Below, piece after piece: positions 34,890 through 47,563 of a stretch of 64,000 nucleotides of DNA. The stretch comes from Calamus simplicifolius (Eukaryota > Streptophyta > Magnoliopsida > Arecales > Arecaceae). The translations under genes were made by a program, and so were the position numbers. Each line of letters begins with the position of its first letter. Position 1 is the stretch's first letter. The notes under the pieces were generated by a model that did no database searches, was not told the origin of the DNA, and was given only the letters and a program-made list of their open reading frames with translations. The DNA is taken from positions 604,218 through 668,217 of the forward strand of contig UESW01004375.1 of NCBI GenBank assembly GCA_900491605.1, written 5' to 3'.

Positions 34890-35880
34890 CTTCCTATATG
34901 ACCTCTATTCCCTTTCTGCGCTTCGCATATGGCCTCCATAACTCCTCTCTTGAGGACGACTTGCTTTTTAGCAACTTCTTCATCACCCCGACCATCGGGG
35001 CCAGGCCAAACCTCGAAAGGAAAATCTGACCTCATAGCTCTCAACTTCAGCATGGAAAAGGTCATGAAAGTTTCTTTCTGCTTGAAGACTTTCTCGGGTA
35101 TGCTCAGGCACCCCTTGCTCTCCCCCTTTTATAAACACTAAATGAAAACAACCATTAAAGAAGGAGAAAACTTCAGGACTCAGGACACGACAACTGCACC
35201 ACATTCGAACTATGCGGCGATACCTTAACGGGACTCGCTACTCCCTGAGGTGTACTGGAGATATTCCTCATGCCATAATAAAAAGATAGAAGATTTCCTC
35301 TCGATCTAGAATTAGAGGCTTTAAATGCAAAGAGTCATTCACCAATCCTAAAATGCGAATGAACTTGGAAAACCCCCTCGCAAAAAGGACATGGTTCAAT
35401 AGCAATCAAATGCTTGGCGTATAAGAAAAGTAAGCTCGCGTCGAAAAAAACAAGGCATTAACTATGAAATAGATGCCTCATAGAAATAGGATATACTTCG
35501 GCAAAGCCGAACTATCCTTTGCCTTGGCCAAAGCCAAGTTATTATTTTATTTTGGCAAAATCAAACCATTCCTTTTACTTTGGCAAAGCTGAATCATTCC
35601 TTGTACCTCGACAAAGCCAAGTTATTACCCACTTTGGCAGATTTGATCGGGCTGGTCCCAACGAGATCGGGTGACCTCTTCGATTTTGACAAAATCATCC
35701 AAGAATTTTTTGAGCTCTAATAGAGCTGGTTTACTTACTTGGCTACATGATAGGCTAAGTTTAGACGAGACATGAATAAGCTAAAAGACTGTATGACACG
35801 CAATACCAAAACAATGGAATATATGGAGAAGAGCAAAAATTCATTCATATCTCGATATTGTTTACATTACAAGAAAGGGA
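34890..35880. other. Element A non-coding spacer, right part
   Basis: This continues the Element A spacer after Copia-2. Between 35490 and 35640 there are degenerate repeats of TTTGGCAAAGCCGAA and CCTCGACAAAGCCAAG type, about 35-40 bp apart, with local dyads. No conserved coding domain is seen. Confidence 0.7.
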
Positions 35881-35899
35881 GAAAAAATGCTAAAATATG

Positions 35900-38800
35900 A
35901 ATCCCTAATTTTTAGCTTCATCTTTGGAGATGGTTTCAACCACGCCTAGAGTGCACTGATCCAGCCGACCTCCCGATTGGGCCATCCCCCTAACTGCCGA
36001 GGGAGCATCGACCCCTTCGTCACTCGGCCCCAGAGCCATGTCCACCTCGGTAATTATCTGTGGAACCCGGCTTCTTCGGCGATAGATCTCAAGGCCTCTG
36101 CTTCCTGAGCAAATTCTAGAGGAGCCTCCGTTGGGTCTCCCTCTGAGCCACTTCAAAATCGATGCCCAGAGCATCTTCATCATCATCATCATCGGATGAG
36201 GGAGTCGCTGCCAATGCTTCAGTTATTGGCGACGGAAAGCAATACCTATCCTCCTTCAAAAATGAAAGATTGATATTTGGGTATTCCTGGACCACCCTCG
36301 CCCGTACCTCATTTGCTTTGACTCAGTATGCCTCCTTCAAAAACTGAATTTGCCCTTGAGCGAATTCATCCGAGCTTTTGTATCTCTCAATCGCCAGAGC
36401 GATTTTATTGTCCACCTCAGCTACTCGATGCTCAAGCTTGGAGCGCTTCTTTCGACTCGAGGCTAAATTCTCGGTCAGAGCCTTTACTTGATCAGCCGCC
36501 TTGGCCTTAGTCTTATCCAACTAGAGAAGAGAAAATAGTAAACAAAATGGATGGTCAAGTTAGCTCAACTATGGGAAAGAGATGAGCCGTTGTGTGGAAG
36601 TGGAAAGAGGACATACCTCTTTGACATAGCGAGCAACCTCGCTTCTACTTTCTTGGCCCTTTTTCGAGCCTTCTCCCTCTCTTTTCTACACCTGCTCATG
36701 TCCTTCCAGGCATGTTCAAGATCCATCCAGTCCCTGAAGCCATCGAATCGTACTTGACATAGCTCGACCGTAAGATCGGAACTTTGTTTCGGATAGGACT
36801 CGAGCCGAGCCTCAAAATGGGATTTTTCCTTAGTAGCCCTGCCATTAAGGAAGTCGATTTCCCTTTAGGCCTCACCTCGGAATCTCAACAATTCTGATCG
36901 AGCTTCATCGACTACTTTCTGGGCCTCCCCAAGCTTGGCTGCCTCAGCTCGAAGTTGTAATACCTCGGATTGGGCATCTTCGCCAACCTCCTGGCTTCAT
37001 CAAGCTTGGCTTGCATCCTTGCCCATTCTTCTAAGTGCTGATCAGCCAAGTTTATTTTAGCACGGAGTGCCTCGATCTCGCGCGAGATCTCCCTGTTGCA
37101 TTCATTGACAGAGATCAGGCACCTATAAAGCACCCGCTGGAGGAGAATTGCCTACAATAGAGCCAAATGATTAAGTTCAAAAAACTACACAAAACATCTA
37201 AGAAAGCAAAGAGAAAGAAAGCTCACTCGAATGTAAGAAGAGTTCATATCCCTTAAGATGTACTAGCTGGGGACTGACGCATAATCATCCAAGTCAGTGG
37301 GCATTTTGAATCCCTCAACCGCAAATGCAACTTTCTAACGACTGTCCTCTCCTTCTTCAGGGTAAATGACATATTCTTTTGCATAAAAAATATTAAAAAA
37401 ACTATCAATCTGAGATTGCAACTCTTCGGTAGCACGACCCAAGGGGTCAAGGAGGGGACTAAGCCGACCGATCCCTTCCTCGTCACCTGCCAACATCTCC
37501 GAAGGTCCCGGTTCCTCCATCCTTGTCGAGGGAGCTCCTTCTCCGCTCGATGAATCCCTTCTTTCTTCTTCCTCTTCTACTCAATGAGGAGGGGATCCTG
37601 CTGAAGGCGGGACAACACTCGTCGCAAGAGCAGCCACCCAATCCTTGAAAAATAGTTCCCTCAACTTCTATGGACTCATAAAACCCTCCCCTTCAGGGTA
37701 ATGCATATCGATAGCCACGGGATAAAGAAATTTTGTTACCCAAAAATCATCATTCGCTGGCTCGGGCAAATGGTCAGGCTCCTACTCTTCCCAAGCTGCC
37801 ACTACTCGGCTTCGTTCCCAGATGTTGGCTCCCCAAATTCCAATGCTAGGATAGGGGTTGGGACCGGCTCCTCCGTAACGTACCCCCTCGGCAGGCTCAA
37901 AGGTTGGGATTCAATTAATTCTTGTGAATGGCTCGGCAGAGCCAGTTGTAGTCTAGAAGGAGAGGAAGAAGATGGCCTCCACTCAAGCCTGGCCCTCTTT
38001 CCTGTCGCGGGAGTCGATGAGACAATATGATGATGCTTCGTACTCTTCTTCTTGCTCGAATTGTCATGGTCGATTGCGAGTATTCCTCTCATCTGAGGCC
38101 CAAACTCAGACCTGATCCCTACGACAAACAAATCATCGAATGATCAGTTACATTCCTGCAAAGGCATCAAAACATAGAGAAAGTGATGTCGCACTTACTT
38201 AAGGGGTCAACTCTGCTCAACTCGGCATTGTAAAGTGCCTCTTCAGTCAGGAGAGCATCGATTGGGACCATTTTGCTGCCATAAAGAATGTCGAAGTCCT
38301 TCTTCTCCGCCTTCGATAGTGTCAAACGCTGGTTCGGTTCCATGGAGAGAGGCCCCCATTGGCGAGGAAAGTCGAATGCAGCATCCCATTCGACAATAAA
38401 AAATCATGACTTCCATCCTTTGACAGAAGTCAGAACCTTAGAAAACCTCTTAAAGTTCTTAGTGCCAAGACGAATCATTGGAGGATGTAAGACTATGGCA
38501 AGCCCGGAACAGAGGAACCATCGCTCTTATCCCCATAAATGTGCACAAGGAGATAAACCCGATAATATAACGCCAGCTATTCGGCATAATTATTGTAGAA
38601 CAGATGCCATAATGCTTCATTATACCATTTACCAGCGGATTAAGGGAAAAATAGAGACCCACCTTGAAGCTTTTCTTATAGAAAAAGTCCCCCAACTCTA
38701 GTTGATCAGGCACCCTCTGTTAAGGACCGGGGACCCACATCCGAATGTCACTCGTGAACTAGTAATGTCGACGAATCCTCTCCAGATTTGCGGGGGTCAT

Positions 38801-38944
38801 TGTTGAGGTCGAGTCAATGGGATGCTCATTATCTCCAAGATCAACGAAGAAACGCCACCATGTCTGGTCCTGGGTTGAAGGTGTTCTGTCTGTTGAAAAA
38901 GAAGAGGATAGAGAGAAAATGCAGCAGAAGGCAACACTGGTCAA
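35900..38944 (-). pseudogene. Opposite-strand ORF of Element A (putative gypsy-type transposon protein), disrupted
   Basis: On the minus strand the region begins with TMTPANLERIRRHY at about 38803-38759, corresponding to TMTRLDLERIRARY in the Element B ORF. Downstream frames carry GKWYNEALWHLFYNN-like and GKRARLEWRPSSSSPSR segments. The end is charged, with coiled-coil-like sequence: EIEALRAKINLADQHLEEW, QVKALTENLASSRKKRSKLE and SSDEFAQGQIQFLKE. An acidic run encoded by (GAT)n lies at 36176-36192. The layout matches Element B but the frame is broken many times. Such antisense genes are known in Tat elements (for example maize Grande); their function is unknown. Confidence 0.72.
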
Positions 38945-39188
38945 CTCTTTTTAAACCGTTTCGGCGAGTGAGAATCCCTATGCATCACCAGACCTCGAGC
39001 CCACCACGTGCCATTCCACCCATGGCCGACAGCGGAAGGCGGAGGTTTTCTCCTCGTGCGATGAAAAGAAATAATGAAGCGGCGACCTGACATATGAGAG
39101 CCCCTATAGCACGTCTCCGCCTGTTTGAATTCCTCCAATCGGATAAAGTCGTTTGGAATTCTACTCCCTATATCCGAGCCTACGCTTT

Positions 39189-39210
39189 GGACTAGGGAGT
39201 GGGGGGCATG
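39189..39210 (+). other. Element A polypurine tract
   Basis: GGGAGTGGGGGGCATG lies directly before the 3' LTR (TGATAAG at 39211), as expected for the plus-strand primer of reverse transcription. Confidence 0.8.
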
Positions 39211-40123
39211 TGATAAGAGGCAAAATCACATTGCGTTACTATCCGTGCATATGTCAAAAAGGTTAGGATCACTTTTAATTTTTGCCTACCAGATGCTGTG
39301 AACAAAAAAAGACAAAATTTTCTCGTCTCGGCAGGACCAAGCACATCTCTATCCTGACAGAGCCGAGCCACATCCTCATCTCGGTAGGGGCCGAACCATT
39401 CTTATGCCTCGGCCTCATCTCGGCGGGGATGAACCGTTCTTATGCCTCGGCTCATCTTGGCGGGGGCGAACCATTCTTATGCCCCGGCTCGTCTCGGTCA
39501 GGCGAGCCATTCTCATGCCCTAAAGCCTAAGGTAGCCAAAAGCCAAATATGACCCTCTGGCCATGTCAGCTCTCGTCGTCTCAAAAGAAAATCGAGCCAG
39601 GCATAGCCTGTTGCCTATAAATAGCCAGATAACAGAATAACCAAATCTCAAGCTCCGAATCAGCCTCTTCAACCATCGATCCTCTTAACAAACAGATTTG
39701 AATCTCATCGGCCTCATAACAAACTTGATTCGAATCAGATTCCCATCATTTTGATTTTTCATCTCCCAAGATACGTTTGGAGAATCAGTGAATAAACTGC
39801 CAATTCAGACAGTCTATAAATATCTTTCTCGAAATCCTTTAAGGTATGCTCACTTTTTCACTGATAAATTCCATTGAAGCTCAAGCAGAGCTCAGGGGCT
39901 CTCTGAGAGTTCATCCTAGAGGGACTCTTTTGTGAGAGCCTTCTCTCACATTTGCTTGCTGTGAATCTTCACTGATTTGTGTGTTGAAGGATCTTCCACA
40001 GAGGGCCATCCCCAATACTCTCTGCTCGAGGATTGTCTTGCATGTCCACCTAGGCGAAGAGCAAGCGTCTAGTTTTGGAGGTGGGCATGCATCCGAATCA
40101 GAGAACAAATTTATAGGGCAACA
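39211..40123 (+). repeat. Element A 3' LTR
   Basis: It matches 7078-7978. It ends GCAACA followed by the target duplication ATTAT. The TATAAATA box is at 39616-39623. Because it is plus-oriented and ends 633 bp before the BRIZ1-like start codon, transcripts starting here would run in sense towards that gene. Confidence 0.92.
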
Positions 40124-40128
40124 ATTAT

Positions 40129-40756
40129 CATCTTAATTATTGAGATCATTTTAATTTTTTTATGTAATAGAATCCATTGCCGTCAAATATCATATGCTAT
40201 ATACTATTATGATCATAATATATATTTGGTAAAGAATAAAGAAAAAAAAAAAAAGCAACCTGGTGCAACTCAGGGCGCGTAAGGCTAGTTAAGATACTAA
40301 ACTGCTACTATGTTTCTTGTATTCATCCAAGTGGTTTTAAAACGCCTATTTCTTGTTTAGTTCTCGGTTTAGAATAAGATGGTGAAACTGACAATGATAG
40401 CATGTGTTATTGATCGCCTTTCATTAGCAGAAAGGTGATCAAAACAATGGAGCGAGCAAAGGCTATCGTTGCTAGCATTGACGGCTCACGTTACCCATCA
40501 CTTCAAAGGCAACATCTTTGTGCACCGCCTTGACAAAAGCGCGTGCCTAGGTATGGTCATTGCCCATGCGGACGCGTGAGAGTGTTGATGGGCTGAGAGA
40601 TGGGCGTAGTAGGCTTAAAGGAAGGAAGGAAGGAAAAGTCTTGCTTCACCGTCAAAGACCAGCGCGGCTCACATCCGACCCAAGCCTGGCGCTCTCTCCC
40701 AACCGTAAAGTATTTAAGCCCCTTTGCAGCCTAACAGGGGAAATTAGAACCGGAAA
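40129..40756 (+). promoter_or_regulatory. Upstream region and likely promoter of the BRIZ1-like gene
   Basis: This is the only non-transposon DNA between Element A and the start codon at 40757. A TATA-like TATTTAAG at 40711-40718 is too close to the ATG to leave more than a very short leader, so the true start may be further upstream. AAAGGTGATC and GATCGCCTTT (about 40410-40440) form an inverted repeat. No other element was recognised. Confidence 0.45.
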
Positions 40757-43700
40757 ATGTTCCGCCTCCGAATCCACTCCGTGGAGTCTCCAGACCTCCA
40801 AGGTCATTCAGCAGCAGTAGCCGGAGAGGCCCAACGAGAAGCCGCGGCCACCACCAGTAGCTCCAGCTCCAGCTCCTCCCCAGTCCCAACCCTAACTCCG
40901 CCCAGAAACCCTAGCCCTAACCCTAATAACCCTAGAATCCAGCTCCTCCGGGGCGTCATCCACCTCTACCGCTGCTCCTCCTCCCCGTCCGCCGCCGCCT
41001 CCTCCTCCTCTTCCTCCAACCCCCACCTTTCGCCCGAGTCCCTCCTCCCTGTACTCCTCTTCCCTTTTTTGTCCTCCCTTCTCTTTGAATCGCTTCTAAT
41101 CCTCGCAAATCTGTTTGCAGGCCGGGCGGGGCACGCTCCTCTTCGTCCTCGCCGTCCCCAGCCACCTCTCCCCGGAGGACTTCCTTCGCTTCTGTGGCTC
41201 CTATGTCGAGCGCTTCTCGGAGATCCGGGTCATCAGGTAACCCATGAAGTCCAATCTTTGTGCAATTAAATCGCGATGAACCTAACCTCGAAGGGAATTA
41301 AACGGAGTTTGGTAATGGGTTTCCCTTTAGGAATGATGCGATGGAGGATCGATACAGTGTGCTGGTTGAGTTTGATGATCAGAAGAATGCTGATGGTTTC
41401 TATCTCGATCTTAATGGGTGGCGCTTCACTTCTGCGGAGGTTCTTGATCTTTATAATTTGATGTGCTGCCTTTGGTTTTATTTAGATTGAATCGAGGAAA
41501 TAATTTGGTGGCTGACCCCGGTCTGGCTGCTGTATTTGCTTTGGCTTGTAGGGAGAGGTTTGCCACATTCTCTTTGTAGCCTCAGTGGAGCTCACTGAGT
41601 CCACAGAGATTGCAGCCGCTCCTCCTGTAGGATCCACAGAGTTACCCACATGTCCAGTTTGCATTGGTGAGATTATATGCTCGTGGCTATTTACTCCATA
41701 AACAAGCTTTAGCTTTTTCTTTTTCTTTTTTTGTTGGTTTAAAAGATTGTTATTTTCAGTCATAAGTAGGAAAACTTGGTGGATGAGGCCCCAAATAGCT
41801 GATCCCGCATTGTTGACACAAAAAAATATTGATTAAGAATCTTCTACAACCTCCTGTGTCCTTCCTTTTGAGGCAATAAGGTTGCCATAATTGTACTTTG
41901 TTATGGAATTCTCCGAATTGGATTTTGTTTCATATTACCTCTATGATTTTCATCCTACTCAATGTTAGTCTTATCTGGTTTCTTCTTTTGGATGTCAAAC
42001 CCTAATTTGTCCATCTTCTCACCGAGGCTATTTGTGATCAATGCCATTCATGATCCAATCTTAAACAAATATTATGTTCTTCTATGTAGCTACTACTCTT
42101 CCTTTGCACTTGTCACACCATTTGCCCTAGATTTGCCATGTATTTTTTCTGCTACAACTGTATGCTCATCTTGACTTCCTACCTTTCTAATGGGTAGACT
42201 GATTCTCATATTGCAACTGTCTTATAAGATATAGGAGAGCCCACATATGTTATATTGGCGTGCCACATACATCCTCTTAGGCAGGGTATCTTTATATTTA
42301 ATTTTGTGCCTTTTAACTCCTTTTTGGACTTTTCTTTTGATCAAATTGTGTCTCTCTCTGATCTACTTCATATTTTTCTGTTTCCAATGGCTTAGAGAGA
42401 TTGGACCAAGATATAAGTGGGATTGTTGCAACTACTTGTGACCATTCTTTTCCATGCTCATGCATTTCGAAATGGGTGAATTCATCTTGCTCGGTAAGTG
42501 CCCTTGACATTCTAATGAGTATTGTTTCTTTATGATATGGAAGCAGATTACTTTTTATGTTATCTCTGGAGTCAATATGCAAGTAAGAGATACAAAATTG
42601 TTAAAGAAAAAAGATCAAAACTTTTTGGAGCAATTGAAGAGATGAAAGGGCATCAGAGATTTTTTAACTCCTAAATATTGTGCCTTAATGAAGTTTGCTG
42701 AAAGCAAGAGATTTCCTGAGGGATTGAGACATATTTGTCCCTTTGTTGTCTTTTTGTTGTCTTTTACTTTTTCCATGATTCAAGACCTTTGTAGCAGGCC
42801 TGGTGGTGTAGATCACTGTAGTGGTGAAATCCTTTGCCAAGATTTGATAAAGCAAGGGTCATGAATAACAGAAATTTAATATTTGATAAAGTGTGGAATG
42901 CACAATTCTGTCCATGAAATCCTACTCAACAGTTTCTGGCGTGAGAATTCAATGCAGAACTTCTTTTTATTTGAAAGAGAGGTAAGGCACCTCCATTAGC
43001 CTTGAAATATAGTTTATCCCAAAGTTTACAGAAAAGTGCTTTTGTTCTTTGTCAAGTCTTATTTCATTTATACAAGTAGAGTACATCTTTTAAGCTCTCT
43101 GTTCCACTCATTAAATGATTTCATTTGTGCTAGAGAACCAGTTTCTTTCATTTATATGTCAAGGTTTCATGTGTAAGTTCTTGGAGTACATTGTAGTAAC
43201 CCAGAACATTTTTTACAGATTTGAAGACTTCAACTTGCCATATTGGTGTAGTTTATGTGGGGCCAATTTATTTATCTTTGTTTTTTTTTCTGTTTATTTT
43301 TGGTTCTAGGAGTGGGTTAGGTTTTTCTCATTTTCTTACAGCTTTTTCCATTCATTGTAAGACTATCTTTAATAAGTTTTGGAGTCTTAGTCTCAAAAAT
43401 ATTAGCATCTATGGGCCTACTTTAGCTCTAGCCTATGCTTGGAAATATCAGTGGTGATCAAGGTTGTGCCTTGAAGAGAATTTCATTTTTTTTTTCTTGT
43501 TGGATTCTGTAGAGGTCTGCCTTTTGCTATTTTTATAACCTTAATATGTGTTTTGCTATAAAAGGAAAAGGAAAGTGATGAACAAAAGAAATCACATCCT
43601 TTACTTTACTTTCTTATGTTTTCTTATTTTTATCTTTCCTTCTTTGGGCTTGAGGATTGTGGCTTATATCATAAGAACAAGCTTTATTGGACTGTGAAAC

Positions 43701-46700
43701 ATCAGTCTTACACAAATATTGGATAAAGAATAACCATAACTATCTAGCCTTTTCCCAACTTTTTATGTTAGGTAGGTGTTGGCACAAGAATCCAAACTAA
43801 AATTATGTCTATCATTTATCTGAGAAGAAAATCCAGATTTACTTCAACATTCATAATTTTCATCCTTTACAAATCAGAGGACTCAAAAATAAAATTCATA
43901 ATCCCCAAAAACACCCTTGCTAATGGTTTAGGAGAGAAAGAAAGGGCCAGATGGAGCAGGGCATATAGATACCCAGCTCAATGAGATGAACATTCATCCT
44001 CTCTTGTTTCCACTTATTTCCTATTGACCGGCCATCAAAGAGCCCCTCAAATTTATCAAAAAGGTTATCTAGCAATTTAAGTTAATGTGCCACACACGGT
44101 ATGCCATACAGGTGCATATTACCTTATATGATGCATACCATGCACACATATTGAGTCTCGGTATGCTGAATCAATCTACGTACTGGTTGTACTAGCACCG
44201 TACGGGATTCGATATCGAGATGATGAACCTTGGCACCACATTATACTCTAATTTATGCCCTACAATCTAGAGATTTGACATCCATTTTCAGCTGTAAAAG
44301 AAAAATAAGGGTGAAACTAAACAAAAAAAGTACTAATTAACTGATATTTTATGCAACAATCACCATATCTGTGTGCATCATGTTCCCTTCACAGAAAGGG
44401 AACTTATTTTGTCACCAAAAAAAGCTTTGCATTTGGCATCTTTTGTTTCAAACAAATTCTTAAACTTCATACCATGATCATACTCATCTTTTGTAAACCT
44501 TCATGGTGATACATGGTATGTTCTTTCCTCGCATGACATTTGGCATGGTGCCAACATATCAATAATACTTCATCAATGTCAATATCAGGTTCCATTGCCA
44601 ACTCCTATACGGGACTGGATTTGTAGTTTATGGTTTCTGCTTATTTATTTGCATTCCAGTGCTTCTTTCTATAACTTTTCCAAGACTATCTATTCTATTA
44701 ACATCTGTGATGCTAAAATAAAAACTGTGATCAATTTTCTGCATGTAAATAGATGACTTCAAGTGAACATCTTTGTACTGATCTGGATTTTTTTCTTTAG
44801 GTTTGTCAATTTTGTCAGGAACATTCTGAAAAACCTACATGCTCAATTTGCGGAACATCTGAAAATCTCTGGATCTGTGTGATATGTGGTTTTGTTGGAT
44901 GTGGAAGGTACATCAGCTCTTGACTGCTATGGCATCAATTATGCAGCAAATCTACCTATCTTCAGTGTTATTTCTTATGCACGATTTGATTATTCTAATA
45001 TATATTGCTCACTTGGGTAGATACAAAGAAGGTCATGCTTTCAGACATTGGAAAGATACCCAGCATTGTTATTCTCTGGATTTGGAAACACAACGGGTTT
45101 GGGACTATGTTGGTGATAGTTATGTTCATCGACTGAATCAATCAAAAAATGATGATAATCTGGCCAAGTTGAAGTCCAACTGTAGATCTATTGGTGATGA
45201 GTGTGTAAGCTGCACATTTAATGATGACTGTGGAATTAGTGGAGCCTTATTATGCAGTAGAGTTGAAGCAGTAAGAATGACATACTTTTATCTTTTTTTT
45301 TCTCCTTCATAATGAATATCCTGTCCTCAAAATGGAATAAAGTGTTTTCCAAAGGTCATTAATGTGGTCTGCATTTGTATATTACTTGTGATATGACAAT
45401 AGATTGTGGATGAGTACAACCACCTTCTTGCAAGTCAGCTTGAAAACCAAAGACAGGTGCAACTTTTCTTTTTATGCTTTCGGAGTTTATCATCCTTGCT
45501 GCTTTCAACATCATTCAATGCATGTATATTTTATACTTGCATTAAGAGTTTGATTCAATGCCAAAAATTGAACTCTGTAATCTGAATTCGTGGTGGCTAT
45601 GTTAGCATTTTCATGTCATTTCTTGTTTTATTCACAGTATTATGAAACACTACTTCAAGAAGCAAAAGGAAAAAGGGAGAAATACATTTCTGAAGCTATG
45701 GAGAAAGCTCTGAATTTAAGGCTGCAGGATATCCAACTTAAACTTGAAAATGTTATTAGGGAGAAAAAAGTTGCTGCTGAAGTAAGTCTTTGTCACCTTT
45801 TACTTGGTTTATTGATTTTTACCTGTCTTGACTTTTGCTGTAGCTAGTCTTCTTCATCTCCATTGTTTTTACCTAGTTTCGTTTTCTTTTTTCTGCAGTG
45901 CTTCCTCTCATAGGCTATTTTCTTTTTTGCCTTTAGATGAATGAGAATCTCATGAAGAATCAGAATCTTTGGCGCAAAAAAATCAAAGAAATTGAGGAGA
46001 GGTACCTTGCTTCTTTGTTATATTTAGATCAGAGATCACAAGAATCTGGTGGCAGCCATGCGCTATTAGAATGCCCAATGCATTACCAGTCTCTAGATTT
46101 TGTCAGGCTGGGATTAAGAGTCGGTTTCTAGGTAGTGTGCATTTCTTCAGAATAAGGCTTAAGTGGTATTACATGTGAAGCTTATAATAATTGTATGAGA
46201 TGTCTATAATTTTATTCTTGGCTTCCTGTAATATTATTGGATTACATGAATATCTAGCACCACAAATTGAAAAAGATATAAATCAAGAAAGAGATGGGAG
46301 ATACTTTGTATCGATGCCAAAGCTTTCCAAAAGGCTTTTCAGGATAAGATAGCCTCTGAATATAAGCTTCCACATTCCATATTGAGCTATGGTTTTCACT
46401 ATTATAGGCCAGTGGGATGATCAGTGGATAGGTGAATAAGGGGTGTTCATCACGTGAATTTATGGTTTTCACTATTTTCTTAATCTTGTTAATTGTTTTG
46501 GTCAAAGAAAAAAGTGAAAGAAAAGCAGTCTTTTTTGAAAAGGTCCCGCACTTCTCTAGAATAAGTTCCGTTTATGTTTCATTGTATCGAAAGATTATCA
46601 AATTCTAAGATGTGGGCTGATACTAAAATTAAATGCACATGACCTGGACTCAAATTTTCTAATTTAATGTGATTGAATGCATAATGTACTTTAATTTTCT

Positions 46701-47563
46701 AATTAAATGCACAAGACTTGGACTCAAATTTTCTATTTTTCTAATTTAAATCAATGAATCTTACATTGATAACGTACTCAAGATGCTTGTGTGTCAGAAG
46801 GCACCTTGAATATGTTTCCTTTTGTTTTCTAACATCAGAATAATCATGTTGAGGAAGCTTTACATACCTTAGCTCTTAATCTACACAAATGATACAGGTT
46901 TAGCAAAGGACATGACAGAATTTTAGCCACTACTCTGATGAAAGTACCTCAATACTATCATTCTCTTGTGATTATTACCATGACATCTATGTTCCTCATA
47001 ATAGGAAGTTCACTTTGCATGGCAGAAACAATTTATCACCTTGTATATCACAAACACTACTCAAAATGACAATTGACACGTTTGAGTTTTACAATATCAG
47101 TTTGTGTGGTGCATTGCTCTGATCGATGGCTTTGCTGCTGTATTACTGCTACGATCACTTTATTCTTGTAAATGTGAATTTCTGTAAGAAAACTTGATGC
47201 ATGCGATTTACAGGGAGAGAACAACATTAAAATTGAAGGATGAAAGGATCCATGAACTAGAGGAAGAGGTATTTAAACTCCTCTTTCCTTAACGAATACA
47301 AGTGGTGGAACTGTGTTAGCCGAATTCATGTGAATAAAAAATAAGAGAGATACCGTAAAACAAACAAATCTGATGACTCATTGACTCTGGAATGTCTGAT
47401 GCAGATCAGAGATTTTACAGTTTGCATTGAAGCCCAGAAGGCGCTTGATAGCATGGCTGGTGCAGATGAAATCCGAGGAGGGACGGTGTTGCCAGTTCGA
47501 TCACCTCAGCCGTCCTCGACAAGGAACAAAAGGTCGTCAAAATTGAACCGGAGGCGAAATTGA
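40757..47563 (+). CDS. BRAP2-type RING/ZnF-UBP E3 ubiquitin ligase, BRIZ1-like, 12 exons
   Basis: Exons: 40757-41050, 41121-41236, 41331-41439, 41552-41666, 42396-42493, 44801-44907, 45021-45270, 45403-45456, 45638-45781, 45937-46001, 47214-47268, 47405-47563. All introns are GT-AG, every phase fits, and the sum is 1566 nt or 521 aa. The start MFRLRIHSVES matches the BRIZ1 opening. Residues about 60-98 are Ser-rich. The BRAP2 domain covers about 103-175 (LLFVLAVPSHLSPEDFLRFC). The RING follows (CPVCIERLD, CDHSFPCSC, CSVC), then ZnF-UBP (CSICGTSENLWICVICGFVG, CGRYKEGHAFRHW, HCYSL) and a C-terminal coiled coil. In Arabidopsis BRIZ1 and BRIZ2 form a heteromeric ubiquitin ligase needed for germination. 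The zinc ligands look intact, so the gene is probably functional. Exon limits are by eye. Confidence 0.93.
42494..44800 (+). other. Large intron 5 of the BRIZ1-like gene
   Basis: This 2.3-kb intron separates the RING exon from the ZnF-UBP exon. It is T-rich with no coding signal. Around 44090-44235 is a patch (ACGGTATGCCATACAGGTGC, CCGTACGGGATTCGATATCG) unlike the surrounding DNA, which resembles a dispersed repeat inserted in the intron; I cannot name the family. Confidence 0.7.
46002..47213 (+). other. Intron 10 of the BRIZ1-like gene
   Basis: A 1.2-kb AT-rich intron with a local repeat of AATTAAATGCACA(T/A)GACTTGGACTCAAATTTTCT at about 46628-46740. It contains no coding signal. Confidence 0.75.

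Larger units (their letters stand above)
7078..40123 (+). mobile_element. Element A: Ty3/gypsy Tat-type LTR retrotransposon carrying two nested copia insertions
   Basis: The ends are TG...CA (TGATAAG... to ...GCAACA), flanked by the 5-bp duplication ATTAT at 7073-7077 and 40124-40128. Removing the two nested copia elements leaves about 13.96 kb. The order on the plus strand is LTR, primer site, gag, protease, RT, RNase H, second RNase H-like domain, integrase, 86-bp tandem array, opposite-strand ORF, polypurine tract, LTR. The second RNase H and the opposite-strand ORF are features of the Tat lineage. All ORFs carry stops and frameshifts, and the two LTRs differ at many positions by eye, so this is the oldest LTR element here and cannot move on its own. 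Confidence 0.93.

Noticed and set aside
36176..36192. Trinucleotide repeat with poly-Met ORF
   Set aside because: It is a short (ATC)n run; in the antisense ORF's frame it reads as an acidic Asp/Glu run, so the poly-Met reading is the wrong frame.
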